Source of the DNA: Halichondria panicea
Lineage: Eukaryota; Porifera; Demospongiae; Suberitida; Halichondriidae
Direction of reading: 5' to 3'
NCBI RefSeq assembly: GCF_963675165.1
Contig: NC_087390.1
Location: 2,866,001 to 2,930,000, forward strand
DNA: 64,000 bases
Shown piece by piece: positions 20,830 to 43,838 of the stretch. A model generated the notes under the pieces. It had not been told where the DNA came from, did no database searches, and was given only the letters and a program-made list of their open reading frames with translations. The translations under genes and the position numbers were made by a program. The stretch's first letter is position 1, and each line of letters opens with the position of its first letter.

Positions 20830-23800
20830 TCAAAGTTCAGTCTCCTCCCCATCATCGTCATGTACCCCTTGTGCAGGGTCAAAGTCCATAAACACATCCT
20901 CTTCAGCAGCAGCTGCCTCCTGTGTGATGTAGCATTAGAATGAATCATGAAATAAACAATATTGAACTCACGTTAAGCTCTCTCTCGAGCTCTGCTTCTT
21001 CTTCGGCTTCTGCCTCTTTCTCTTTCTCCTCGTCTACTGCCTCCCCTGTCACTACGTAACTCGTCAGCTCTGGTTGCCCCGCCCCACTCTGCGTGATACC
21101 GGGAATAGGGGGGATAGTCCGTCGTTGGAAGAACTCAGAATCAGTTTGTTCCACTCCATTGGACATATCGCCACTCTTCTTGTTCTTGTACCAGCGTCGG
21201 AATAGGCCACACTGTGACAATGTGTGTGTATGGGTGTGTGTGTGTATGATGGGTGTGTGTGTGGAGGGGGCGTAAGGTGTGCTGTAAGACTACACATATA
21301 CAGTGTGTGTGTGGTGTGGGGAGTAAGGTGCGATATAAAACGACATAGTGTACTGTCAATTAAGACCGCTTTCTTGGACTCACCAATGCCAGTATTGAAA
21401 TTATGGCCACCAGTACGATTATCCCCACTACCACGGCAATGACTACCACCCAGTACGGCACACACTCCTGCACCACCTCTGTCACTGCAGGTGACACGAG
21501 GAACGAAACCTACAAGAGAGAGAGAGAGAGAGAGGGGGGAGGGGGAGTAATAAACAAGACTCTGGTGTACAACATTGACAGGTGATCTCTGGTACTGTAT
21601 GCACTGTACTACAGGTAGCTATACAAGTGTAACTCTCAACCCACTGCACCCACCCACCGTGCTCTGAGTGACGCTGTCCTCTCCCTGCCGTGGCAACAGT
21701 GTCTCCTTGATCAGCTGAGAGTAGATGGTCAGATCACCAACAAACTGAACACCAGGACTCTGTGTGTGTGTGTGTGTGGAGGGGGAAATAATTTCCGTAT
21801 ACAATTGTACTCAATCACTATCTAGCGCATGATGACAGAGTTGCAAACTTACAAAGAGTCTAGCGAAGAGAGTGAGCTCAGCGGGGGGTCCAGGGGTGGG
21901 GCCAAGGTCCGCTATGGTACAGAGGATCACACCACACGTAAACTGTCCCATACTATTACAAGCGGGGTCAATAGGTGGGGGTGGTCCCGTCCAGGGCGGG
22001 ATGAACCCAGCTGGTTCTTGAATCACAGACTGTACATGTGTGCGTGTAGTTGTGCAAATGAAATGGAGAGTTCTTATTGTGTTAGGCACAACAAACTCAC
22101 CAATCTCCTGGGTATGGCTTGATAGTGACTGCAGTTGATGGTCCCCGAGGTAGCGACAATCTCCGTGGGAATGAGGAGGGGGAAGTCCCTGTGTTCAACT
22201 GGCAGGTGTATAAGGAGGGTGGTCCGAGGGAAAGCTGTTCCATTGGTCGCCTCTCGTGAGTTGCGGACACTCACTCTGAAGGTGAGTAGTGGGCCAGTCT
22301 CGTTGAGAGGTATGGTGGAGGCATTACGATAGATAGTGTTCCGGAAGGCTATGTACCTCTCCTCCGACACACTACAAGGGGGAGGGGGAGGGGGAGGACT
22401 GATACATGTATACATACTAGACTAAGTCATTATAATTCTCTACATAGACAGTGATCATACCATAATTATCCTAAAATTCAATCAGTTTCATGCAGTTTTG
22501 CTATAATGCCTCAGAAATACCACACACACACACACATACACTCACACTGAGCTGATCCCACACCCACACACACACTCACACTGAGCTGATCCCATAGTCT
22601 CCGACAGCTTCAAGACGCACCTCCTTGCTAGCAGTGGAACTGATGTTGCCAGAAATACCGTCAATCACCAGAAACGTAAACTCAAGAGATTCAGTATCAA
22701 GAGGAATGCCCGACAAGTTGAAACCAAAGAAGAGCTCTAATTGCAGGGTCTTCCCTGCCAGGGTGGGGTTACGGAGGGCACATTCGACAGCTGTTGTGAA
22801 ATTGCTGAGCTGATCGTTTATCAAGCGACTGTTGCACTCGGTAACAGCACTTGGACTCAGCGACACCTGGAGAGGGAGGGGAGGAATTAATCAAAGGCTT
22901 ATTGAACTCATATTATATTCCACGTGAGTGCATGTGTTTAGTAGGGAATTATAATTATGCTTGACGATATAATGTTGCTAGCTTTAGTTAGCCATAAAAG
23001 TGGGCAAGTTATAATTTATATCATGGGTGTTATGTATGGTGCCCTCGAAAGTAGTACTGTACATGCACTTACGGAGTTTTCCAATACCATCCCCCGAGGC
23101 AGTTGTACGACCAGTGTGGGGCTGAGTCCATCATCACCAGCTGTGTTGCTCACGTTGACACGGTAACCAAACACGTTTGCAGACGCAAGCACCAGAGTGT
23201 TGTCATCTGACATACTACAGAAGAAAAATTATATAATTCTTGCATTTTGTTAAGCTCTCTATAGAATTATTCTTCCATGGTAACATTATACGAGGCGTCC
23301 AATCAGATTCTATATAGCACTATACTTACAAGTCCTCCTGTATGGATAGTTGGTAGACGGGCTCACATTCCAAGCTAGCACCACTGCTGCAGTTGACGTT
23401 GAAGTTAATATCGTACTCCAATGACAGGGGCATGGGGACATCTCCCCTCAGGTAGCGGCGCAGTATCGGGTGAAGAGCTCCGCCCAGTTTGTCGGAGGAG
23501 GGGGTGGAGTCAAGTGCGAGGGGTTGTGGGGAATCGTCAATGGAAAACTGCACTGATATCGGAGACGTGTCAGTGAAATCGGCCTGTGTGTTGGGATGAT
23601 GATTATAATTATATAATCCAGCTGTTTTTGTTCAACTTACACTGAGTGCAAAGGTGAGAGGAGGTGCACAGACCCTGCCCACCTCCCCTGGAGTTTCCAC
23701 GGTAACGGTATCGGTGTACGAGCTGCCTCCAAGTGTGGCATCACCACTAACGGAGTCCACCTGATAATGAGCAGCTCGTGACTTAGTCCCATCCACTGTC

Positions 23801-26800
23801 ACCGTGTAACTCAGCGCTGGATCACATGACAGTCACATGATATTATACAAAGACAGAGGATTCTTAAACTCACCAAATCTTGTGACATTTCCAAACTTTG
23901 AATCAAATTGAAAGCAAGGAGTAATATCAAAACTGCAGAGACGAAAATACTGCATAATAAAACATAATTATGCTACGAGAAACATTTGCAATGGAACGAT
24001 AGACTATACGTACATAATAGGTAAGTACATGTGAGACTGTAACAGCTATAGACAGGACAAGTTATGGTATCTCAAACCACCCTCCTCACCACGCAAGGTT
24101 GACGTTCTCTGATAGCTGGCACACCCGATCACTGTCGCCCAGTATGTCCAACGCTTCCCTCCGATTCTCGAGGTCAAAGGTCACGTTAACAAGGGGGCTG
24201 CTCCGATAAGAGGTCACGAGGTCACCCGAGAGGTCGCTAACTGTGATGTCAGGGTACCCGTTGCTATCAATATCCGTACCCCCTGTCACCTGGTAACCAA
24301 ATACTGTTGCTCCTGGCTCAGCACGAATAATCTGTGGAGAAATGAAAGTCAATTAATGCAAATACAGTACACGTATTTTATAGCCGTCACCCTTGCATAG
24401 GCAAAACAGTGGCTGCAATAAAAAGGTGGCCTGCTAAAACACATGCAGGTTTAAATACAGTAGAACCTCGATTATCCGGCCCTCCATTATCCGGAACCTC
24501 GATTATCCAGCTTGGCAATGTTCTTTTTAGAAAATAGGCGTGTCCCTGAAATGCGCATGCGCGTTGCAGTGTTACTATGGAGACAGGCCTGCTTATCTTC
24601 TGCGCATGCGCAGATAACCATGTGGCACTGCTGTTTATCAATAAAGTGGGTGGATCAAGGTGTGGTTTATCTATTCCATTATCCGTTATCCGGCCTGCCT
24701 CTGGAACCAAGGTTTCTGGATAATCGAGGTTCTACTGTACACGCTATGGAGATTAGATCCCATTAACATGCCATGGTTATATTATAATAGAGGGTGGCTG
24801 TGTACGCTGCTTACAAGGCACATGTAACTACTGACAATAGACAGGTCTTGACTGTGTACAAGTGGAATACGTATTACTGACCTGAGGGTTGTTAGCGGTG
24901 AGGCCAGAGGGAGTTCCCCTGTAAACGTAGACCACTCCCTCTCCCTCAAAAGGTGCTGACACAGCAATATCGTCAATGCCATCCAGGTTAATGTCTCCGA
25001 TATTCTCGACAACCAATCCAAAGCGTCCACGAGATGAGGAGGGTGCTTCGATGACCGACTCTTCTGTGAACTGTGTGAGGAGTGTGTGAGGAGTGTGCGG
25101 GTGAGTTGGAGATAATTATGAGAGAGATTGGAATAAAATGTAGCTTTGAATTAGCATGCCAGAAATGAAAACTACAGTTGCTGTATTGCTATGGTTAAGC
25201 TCTCACTGGATTGGCTGTGTTGCCAGTGTGAGTGTACACGTAGATACGCCCCCTCTCCCTATTACACAACGGACAGCCAATCACGAGACTGTCCAACTCT
25301 CCACTCTCAGGGTCAAAGTTTACCACGGCAAAGTCATAGCCAAAGTAACCATCAGCCTAAGGATAGGAAAATAGCAACAATCAACAAACTTCTAAAATTG
25401 AAATATATATTAAAAATACCTCTTTTCCGATAATTGAGGTCACTGTTACCAAGGTAACGCCAATTGTTAGAATCTCCACCTGAAAAATATAACAGTATAT
25501 AGACACGACATTTAATTGGAACTATTCATTAGATACACAATTATGCAACTGCTAAATGAGATCATAAAAATTAACTTACACTTCCAAAATGGTCTTCGTT
25601 TCTTGGAGCACTGGTAACAATCTCTGCAGTGTGTGTGTGTGTGGGGGGGGGGGGGAGTAACTATGAGATTAGACAAAAAATACATTGATTTTTTATGTAC
25701 GTGTTAAGTTTTTGTAAACTTACGTCTGATGCCTGGGGTAGTGAAGAAGCCACTTTCGATATGGTAACCGGTGAGAGGTAGGAATGAGGACACACCTCCT
25801 TCACTGGAGAGCTCGTCCGTCCCCAGGAGGGTGGAGTTTAGACTGGTGAGGAACACCTGACCCGTGGGTACCGCTAGAGGAGAGGAGGGGGATATACTCA
25901 CACACTATAAGCATTCATTACACATGCAAAACGAGAGAATTGTAGGCCATAAAGAAATGGCTCATAATTATTGTAGCGCTATCAAAAAGCTAAAAATTAA
26001 TGTGGGCACTGAACTCAATACTGGCCAGAACACTAACTTGAAGGCCTGGGCCATACTTTGCTGGGGCTAAACGCTATCGTTGATCCATGCTATGTATGTA
26101 TGTATGTGCTGCTACATTTACATGTACGCGGTAGACAACATTCACTCACGCTGACTTCCACTCAGTACGCTCCCAAAGACCAATCTCTCACTGCCAGCCT
26201 GCATGAGAAAGGTGTACAGTGAAACAAACCACCTCAAGGACAAATAGACCATGTAGCTATAGATATAGCTACAACTCGTGCCGCTTTAAACGAGCCATTT
26301 ACGTCACGTTTGTTGATGCTTAAAACATGTTTGAGGGTGTCGGTTACCTGTCCTACAATGCCAGTGTCCACTCCGGCTACACGAAGAGAAGGAACATCAC
26401 CAGAGAACAGTTGAAGCGGTGTGGCCGAGTTGAGGTCAGAGTCTAGTATGATACAGCGACCGTTAGGATCTGCAACCTGGTACTGGACACCACTGACTTG
26501 AATGATGGTGGGTCGGTTTATGTAGAGGGGGGCACACGCCTGAGGGAGTGTGTGAATAGTGAGGGTGTGAGAATGTTGAACAGTGAGGGTATGGGGTGTG
26601 TGAATAGTGAGAGTGGGGTGTGTGAATAGTGAGAGTGTGAGGATGTGTGAATAGTGAGGGTGTGGGGTGTGTGAATAGTGAGGTGTGGGGTGTATGAATA
26701 GTGAGGGCGTGTGAGGGTGTGTGTGGCAGAGTGTGAGGTACATGTAGATGGTACACGTATATATTGCTACATTATCTGTGGGTCTTGCTTTGGTCTTTAG

Positions 26801-28815
26801 TGTATAAATGGGCTGACTCACTCACCACCACATAATTGTCAAAGCTCCTCAGAGAGTAGCCGAGCAGCTGGTCTGTGTACGCCAGTGACAGGGTGGAAGG
26901 TTGAGCAATGAAAGGATCATCTCCCCTCACATCTGTAGGGTGGAGGGCATGTACGGCAAAAAGATGAGGTAACCGATTATTATTATAAATGTGCATGCAG
27001 AGAAAATTTGTGTAGCTCACTCAATTTTGACTGGAACACATCCTCGAACTGACAGGATCCACCGTGGATATAAGGACAGCTGTAGACTCCGCCCTCTCTG
27101 ACAAACTGGCCGTCTACCTTGGGGGCACTCACAAGCACCCTGTGTGTGTGTGTGTGGGAGGGGTGGGAGGAGAGTGTGTGTGTGGGTGGTGGTGGATGCT
27201 ACTCATATCTGCTACCCATATCTACAGTACTGGTGTAGAAATAATCTGTAGACATTAAATATAGTTACAGATTGAGAGCTGTCTTCAAAGGGCACTTGGC
27301 ATGATTATTAAATTACAAGATAGTTGGAACAAGACAATACACAGCCACAGTATAATATTATAGTACCATTTCAAGAAGGAGGGCATGAAGAATCTAACAA
27401 CATTGCAATTAAGGAAGCTCAAAGTGATTGGTGTGTAATTGGTGTTGCATTGCAGCATAGCAATGCAGTGTTGCTAGGCAAGGGAAGCCTGCTGTGCATT
27501 CCTGCACCAAGTGTAGTCGTCAGCTAAGAACAGTTATTAGTGCCAATGAGTGTCTTCTTGTGATTAACTTCAGTGCATCTACCTCAAATTTAAAAGCTTC
27601 AACTATAATAGCGTGAATTTGTAGTTAAACAAGAGCTACAGTATAAAATAATAGATCTCCTATTCAGAATTTTAACCTCAATATGTTGTGAATTTGTGGA
27701 ATAGTATTTAATATCTATATGCGCTGCTTGCATCCATGGTGATTGGATTATGCATTAGTGAAACATGAGCAGGCATTAGCTTACAAGAGCTCTCCCCACA
27801 AACCCTTGCAGTGGTGGATTGAAGCCCTTCAGAAACCTAACAACAGTGACAGACTAGCTCACTAATCTAACCATAGATTGAAGAGTTAGAGGGATAGGAA
27901 ACGGAGTGGTGCACGTGATGATTTTACATTGAATCTGCAGTGGAGCCTCGAAAATTATCCGCGCTACGCCCTATGAACGAGGCTATTAACCACATTTTTG
28001 CCGGGTAACTCCCAAAGCTGTGTTTCCTCGAGACATCATCTCTTTCAGCAACTTATAACACGCCTAGTCCATGAGCCACGTGTAGTACTTGCTAATGACT
28101 GACCACACCCAGTAAAAAGAGACTTTCCAATAAAGTTATATGTTCCCAATGCTGTTTTAGAGCTATTGGAACATGTAACGTGTAAGCGTGCTGGTTATGA
28201 CTACTACAATAGGTATAGACCTTGAAATATAAGTGAGTTGCACGGACTAAGCACAGTTACTTGTAGTTTATTATGCACTGAGTGTAGAAATAGATATTGT
28301 TGTGATGGCCTCGATTAAACCGCAGCGTAGCGCGGATGTTACTCGAGATACCAACCGTTTCCTATCCCTCTAACTCTTCAATCTATGATCTAACGAAGAA
28401 AAATTTTGCATTTTCAAGTGCTACCCTGTCTCTTTTCTCTCTCTTACAAGTATTCCTACTCATCGAGCTATACAAAATGTGAAAATAGCGTATTACTACA
28501 GTTTTGCGAGTGCTTATGACGTCGCGAAAATAAACTACTTAATCCTTGTTCGTAAAGTTGTATCAAATTTTCTGCTGATTTAATCAAACAAGTTTTTCAC
28601 TCGCAAAACCTTATAGTAATAATTATAGTAACAGTATTAACGAGAACTTACGTCTTACGACCGTCTGAGAACTGGTGCTGAGTCAGCGTAAAGCCGAAGC
28701 CCACCTCACTCCCGTTAAGCACCCCACTGTTCACGACTGTGGGGGTCAGGGGATCAATATTGAGTCCCAACACGCCCTGAAGCATCGCTAGCAGTAACAG
28801 ACTATAGGACCACAT
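20830..28815 (-). CDS. Integrin alpha chain, intact copy
   Basis: Twenty-two coding exons stay in phase for 1129 aa: 28652-28815, 27021-27139, 26826-26932, 26348-26539, 26150-26198, 25724-25873, 25580-25623, 25420-25479, 25207-25356, 24882-25070, 24090-24331, 23874-23932, 23641-23816, 23330-23583, 23073-23214, 22580-22866, 22101-22371, 21853-22029, 21658-21759, 21384-21509, 20972-21211, 20830-20919. It starts with signal peptide MWSYSLLLLAMLQGVLG, then LNIDP, the usual mature start. The first half is an FG-GAP propeller (VLVSAPKVDGQ, YFGYDFAVV, DINLDGIDDIAVSAP, DIDSNGYPDITV) with calcium-loop DxNxDG motifs and no inserted I domain. Leg domains follow, then a membrane helix about 985-1020. CGLFRRW (1021-1027) stands where most alpha chains have GFFKR, before a long acidic tail ending DDDGEETEL. 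It should pair with a beta chain for matrix adhesion. The ATG directly follows an acceptor, implying an upstream untranslated exon. Confidence 0.93.
24458..24737. mobile_element. 280-bp pogo/Tigger-like MITE
   Basis: The ends CAGTAGAACCTCGATTATCC and its reverse complement (..GGATAATCGAGGTTCTACTG) are flanked by a TA on each side, as for Tc1/mariner-pogo elements. Internal copies of CCTCGATTATCC and TTATCCGG are present. It lies in an integrin intron. The left copy has the empty site (TTTAAATACACGCTATGG near 9643-9660), so it arrived after the duplication. It carries no transposase. Confidence 0.9.
26545..26735. repeat. Intronic minisatellite
   Basis: Irregular repeats of about 18-26 bp around GTGTGTGAATAGTGAGGGTG run through the intron between 26539 and 26826. 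The left integrin copy does not extend this far. Confidence 0.75.
27872..28388. mobile_element. About 517-bp element with roughly 31-bp terminal inverted repeats
   Basis: The left end contains ATAGATTGAAGAGTTAGAGG and continues GATAGGAAACGG. The right end is the reverse complement, CCGTTTCCTATCCC then TCTAACTCTTCAATCTAT. It lies in the first long intron of the integrin. I see no transposase frame, so it is probably a non-autonomous DNA transposon. Its exact ends and target duplication are uncertain. Confidence 0.75.
28491..28621. mobile_element. MITE, family copy 1
   Basis: Its ends are ATTACTACAGTTTTGCGAGTG and CACTCGCAAAACCTTATAGTAAT. The internal block TCAAATTTTCTGCTGATTT is shared with the element at 61907-62101 in the transporter gene. 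It is in the same integrin intron as the 517-bp element. Confidence 0.75.
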
Positions 28816-29436
28816 CTGGGCACCTGAACACTGGGAAGAGGAGAAAAAATTTTATTATGACAAGAGACAATAATAGTCTCACGTACTTGCTATAAAATAA
28901 AATAAATGCTGTGTGTTCATGCATGCTGTTGTAACAGCAGATATGGCTATAGTACAAGTTAGACACACATGCAGTGACCACATGCATGGCTATTTAGGCA
29001 ACAGCATGCTCTAGCTAGCTATAGCAATACTAAACTGAACTCAGTGAGCTCTATATAGCTAGACAACTACAGCTAGGCTGATACATGCTTACTCACCATG
29101 TAATTGTAGGTAGGCACTTTCTCAACACGCTCAGCTCGAAAACCTGTAGCTAGCTAGGGCTATTGTATGATTGTGAATCAATAATTAACTATTAAATGCA
29201 TGGTGTGGTTAATATTAGAAATACCACAGGAAGACCTGCAATTCATAAACAACTTGACAACCTCTTAGCAGCCAAGAATGAGTCATGAATGCCAAAACAG
29301 CACACAATGCATGCACAATAATAGTCATTCTATATAACAATGTACAGCAGCAAAAAGTATATACTCGAAAGTGAAGGGTAAATTAGTACGCACAAATTGA
29401 ATGGCTATTGTTCTGTTGTACGTAATTACTTGTCCA
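28816..29436 (-). other. Integrin upstream / DHX8 downstream region
   Basis: About 620 bp lie between the integrin start codon and the DHX8 stop codon, both genes on the minus strand. It should contain the integrin's 5' untranslated exon and promoter, because the start codon follows an acceptor. I cannot place the exon. No coding sequence is seen. Confidence 0.45.
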
Positions 29437-39666
<10,230 letters not shown>

Positions 39667-40077
39667 CTTTAAAACTTTGTCCACATGGTATGTTCAATTG
39701 AGGGCGGCTAAAAAGCAATTAGATCACCCTCGGAATCAGGACGGGGATTAATAGGCCATTTTAATATTTTTATATGACTTTCGGCTTATTGGAGATTCAT
39801 ATCCGAGATTTGTATTGAAAGCAATTTACGGTTTTACTGCAAGAACACATGATGGCAATACAAATACAAAACTGACAAATAACATAGCAAGGGGATGATT
39901 ACGACACAGGTGCATAATGAAAGGGTGTGCAATAATGCACTAATATACAAATGTGCAATTTCAACAATCAACCGAAAAGTGAAGGTGCAGTTTTCACATC
40001 GAAATTGTTTGGCGAACATCACAACAATGAGGACATACACAGGATGGACTTTACATAGAGTTGATTACACACTCTTC
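39667..40077 (-). other. DHX8 upstream region
   Basis: About 410 bp between the DHX8 start and the stop codon of the next minus-strand gene. It should hold the DHX8 promoter and the neighbour's 3' untranslated end. No TATA box or coding sequence is evident. Confidence 0.45.
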
Positions 40078-43000
40078 TCAGAATTTTGAAAAAATGAGCA
40101 GTCCGTCTTTGTATGGAGAGGGCACGTCAAAGCAAGGGCACAGCTGAAGCTTCATGGCTCCACCAGCAATGGCAATGTCTTCCTTGCCAACAGTGCGCCT
40201 TGTATGAAGGTTGGCTATCTCCCAGGCTGTAGAGATGTGTGGAGGAATCTGGGAGAGGAGAGAGAGAGAGTACATGATATCATTACTTATACAATGTATG
40301 CATGCAGCAACCAACACTGATATGCATGAATGCCAGAAATGTGCTGACACACTCAAACCAAAGCTCAATAATTATTATCCATTACATGTAGTCATTAGCT
40401 GCATGTCTATAGTGTCCTACAAACTTTGTGTGAATGCTATTTGTGTGAATGCTATAAAATAGGCAAACATTAAAATGTGCTGTCTATATAATTATAAGTC
40501 ACAATAGTTTACATTCATTCATTGTCATAGTTACAGTGTACTCACCACATTCTCCAGAGGGCTGAGTGCTCGCTGCAGAGTCTCATGCTCAAGGCAGTAG
40601 ATAACCGTGTCCAAACTCAAGACGTCCACTTCAATTTTACACATCCTCCTCTCCCCAAAGTTACGGGCAATCTCGGCCATTCGCGACCCAGAGGAGGGTC
40701 GACTCAAAATGTCTTCAAATCTCTTGCCAAGCAGTTTGACAAGACCAGGGGATGGCTGTGTAAGGAATGATGCAATGATGAGGTAATGCATATAGAGGCT
40801 TCAAATCGCTATGTTATGTCTGGAATGCACATACTTTATTTTATGGGCGTGAGGTATGAATAACATTAAGTACATAGAAACGAACGCTGCGTTGCTACAT
40901 AACATGCGGAATAAACGTGGGATGATGTAGAAAGTCTATTCATTAGGTGCCCCCAGCACACGCGTCTCCAGGTATTGCAACACCAATTATATTCAGGGTG
41001 GTCTTGAAACCACAAGGGTCAACACCAGTAGGCACTGAAAACCACACCATTACCACCTAGCTACATAGAAGCACTAAAACTACACCATTTTTCACCCAGC
41101 CAACACAAAAGTTCATAATGAACTCTTGAAACTACATGTAGAAGCATTAAAACAACACACCACTCACCCAGCTTGAAGCACTGCTGATGTAAGGCTTGAA
41201 TACATCATCGTACATCTGCTTGACTGCTTTCATATCCTCAATACGAGGATCGAATCCAGCCATGAGTTGAGATTGCTGGGGGAAACAGAAAATAGGGATA
41301 ATGACATTTCCTTACAGTTGGTATTCACTGACAACAAAGAATTGCTTTTCCTTGTGTAGGGCAGATTTCATGAAATCAGCTCTAAAGGCACCACAATGAA
41401 AACATTTTTAGGAAGTACATGCCGACGTCACACACACAACATCCTGTACGTGCAATAAACTGAGTTGCCTTACCTCCATTTTGGCAAGCATGACAGGGAA
41501 GTCCAATAGCAGGTACACCCTCATTTTGCGGTCCACCCAAACTGTAATGCAAACAAGCACATGTCATTGACATACTTGAAAGCAAACACACAAAACCTCA
41601 ATAGTGGTACACAGACCTAATTTGATTACTCTTACTGTACACCTACACACAACACAATAGACAATGCCATTAGGCAGCTGCTAAGCGATCTATGAAAACC
41701 ACTTTGACGTGGGTTGTAATAATAGGATTTTAACTATCTTGGGAAATATTTATATATAGCTCAGGGGTCTCACTAAACTGTTTTGTAACACGGCCAATTT
41801 TGACAACACACAACACTCACCCAGGAAGCTTCCCCAGAAGCTCATTCTGTCCTCACTCCCACCAGTGTGAATGTTGGCCAGGGCATTGAGCACTTGCTGC
41901 ACAATCAACTGTCTCCCACGAAGGTCTATCTTCTCTGAGTTGTCCGATAGAAACTTTTCCAGAGGCACACCTGCACATACGTAGGAGAGAAACATGAATA
42001 ACGTACATGTACAACACATAAAAATAAACATCACTCACATGACACTATGTACATGTATGTGGTACTTTCACTAACACACACATTACAGGAAGTTTGGCTA
42101 ACCACACAAACGCAAGAACACACATGGGAATATACACACACACAACACAATACTAAACACTTACAATCACGGGGTACTTTTGAGATGAGCTTGTGTCCCT
42201 CAGAATCGAGAACAAATTCACAAAGGTTGGCAGTGACATTGTTGGCCACTTTGAGGTCACACGGGTTATCCATACTCTCCTTAAATTTCTTGGTCATTTC
42301 ACAGCAGTAGAACAGCGCCTTTAGACCCATCATTTGATCACTGGCAGACAAATCCTCACGAATTCCAAGCTCAAAACACCGCATACCGTTGTCACCAAAG
42401 CTGCGGATTGAGAAAGGGCCTTTCGTGGAGTTGGATGGTGTTATCGGGGTGTCAGTAGCTTTGGGGGATGGGGTGTGGTCACTTGCAGCTGGAGAGGACA
42501 CTTGCACAGGATACGGTGTCTTTGGGGACGCTGTAATCGGTATGGGGGATAGTTGAGAGGTTGGAACAGAGTAGTTGGGAGCAACAAGTCCATGCACGCG
42601 TCGTGGTTTCACTTTTTGGTTCATCATCTTGATAAGGCTCAAATTCTCATCGATAGACCCGGGCTTTTGCTTGGACTCTTCTGTTGGCTGAACATTCACT
42701 TGGTTGGGGAAGGCTGCTTCGGGGGTAACGAGAGGGGACTGTACCAAATCTCCGAGGCCTGAAAACTGTGGATATTCCATTGGAACAGAATCTGGTGTTT
42801 GAGGGACAAAATCAGTTTTTCGCACTGCTACAGCATGTTGTTCATTGAACACCATCCCTCCAGGTAGAGAGAGACTGCATGGGCGTGTCTTGTCAAAGTC
42901 GTTGCCAAGTCCAATTACCATTGATGAATCTGGGGCACCAGCGTTGCTAAGTGGGGTGTATCCTGAGTGGGCACTGGAGTTGTCGTACGAGTACGAGTTG

Positions 43001-43838
43001 TACTCGTTGTTTAGGAAATCTGTAATCATTGGCTCGATCTGATCGATTCCGGCAAGTTCTTGGAAGAGCTCCTCCGATAGAAAATCACCAGATGCCGTGG
43101 GTGTGTACGGCAGTATAGTGGAACCACTTTGGTTGTTTTGTGGGTCATCGGACAGAGCAAAACTCAAAGCTTGTGTGCTCGATTGCAAAGCTTCGTAGAA
43201 GTGGCTGTTGATCATGGCATCCGATAGCACCAGAGTGTCATTCTGAGAAGTCCGGCTTGGATACTGGGTCAAATTGTTCTGCGAACTTGGGTCAGGCTGG
43301 TTGTATGTGGTCTGGTTGTTGGACTGCCTTGGGCTGCCCGGGTTGATAAGACGTTGTACGTTGTGCGCTCGACCATTCGGATCCAGGACAGCACTGGTAC
43401 CCCCGTCAGAGGTTTCACTGACTTCAGAGCGGACATTGGAACTGTTTGTGTGTGTGTGTGTGTGTGCGTGCGATTGAGTATGTACGTATTAACAACTATA
43501 TACAGCATACACAATGACAAAGAAAGATACAATAGGGTGTGTGTAGGCTAGGCTAAGAAATAGACTGCTTTAAAAGCAAAATGGGTGCATGTTGCAATTT
43601 TATGCGCACCTGCTGAAAATCTGCTGCATGTCCATTACAGCATCAGACTGTCCGTCACTCGACTGAACAGCTACCGAGTATTCTGTATGTGCATAGTGAA
43701 GCAGCTACAGTCATACACAGGCTTTGAACACAACAACTTTATAATCAATTTTTACAAGCTAGACACGGCTGGGTTTTTTAGCGAAAGTTTGGTCAATTTT
43801 CAACGGCACAACTCACCCATAAGTGTGTCTTGATCCAT
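40078..43838 (-). CDS. Unrecognised 692-aa protein with low-complexity N-terminus
   Basis: Eight exons in phase: 43817-43838, 43610-43682, 42165-43441, 41821-41970, 41474-41541, 41168-41275, 40546-40755, 40078-40248. The start is MDQDTLMG. The first roughly 330 residues are rich in S, T, N, Q and P (QSNNQTTYNQPDPSSQNN), typical of a disordered regulatory or transactivation region. The C-terminal half is ordered and mostly helical: FSIRSFGDNGMRCFELGI, LKALFYCCEMTKKFKESM, LIVQQVLNALANIH, MRVYLLLDFPVMLAKME, LVKLLGKRFEDILSRP, ending GLLIFSKF. I recognise no family, catalytic motif, signal peptide or membrane segment. A transcriptional co-regulator is one possibility from the layout alone. Splice junctions agree in phase throughout, so the gene model is firmer than any functional guess. 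Confidence 0.8.

Noticed and set aside
24387-24710. Minus-strand open frame of 107 codons in an integrin intron
   Set aside because: It lies within the pogo-like MITE and has no transposase motifs.
26463-26821. Long open frame with repeated THP/HYSHTP units
   Set aside because: It is translated intronic minisatellite in the integrin gene. It joins a real exon only at its end (26348-26539), where a splice acceptor is present.
26900-26932. RGD tripeptide in the integrin alpha chain
   Set aside because: RGD is a ligand motif. Here it falls inside a propeller repeat at a splice junction and is most likely coincidental.
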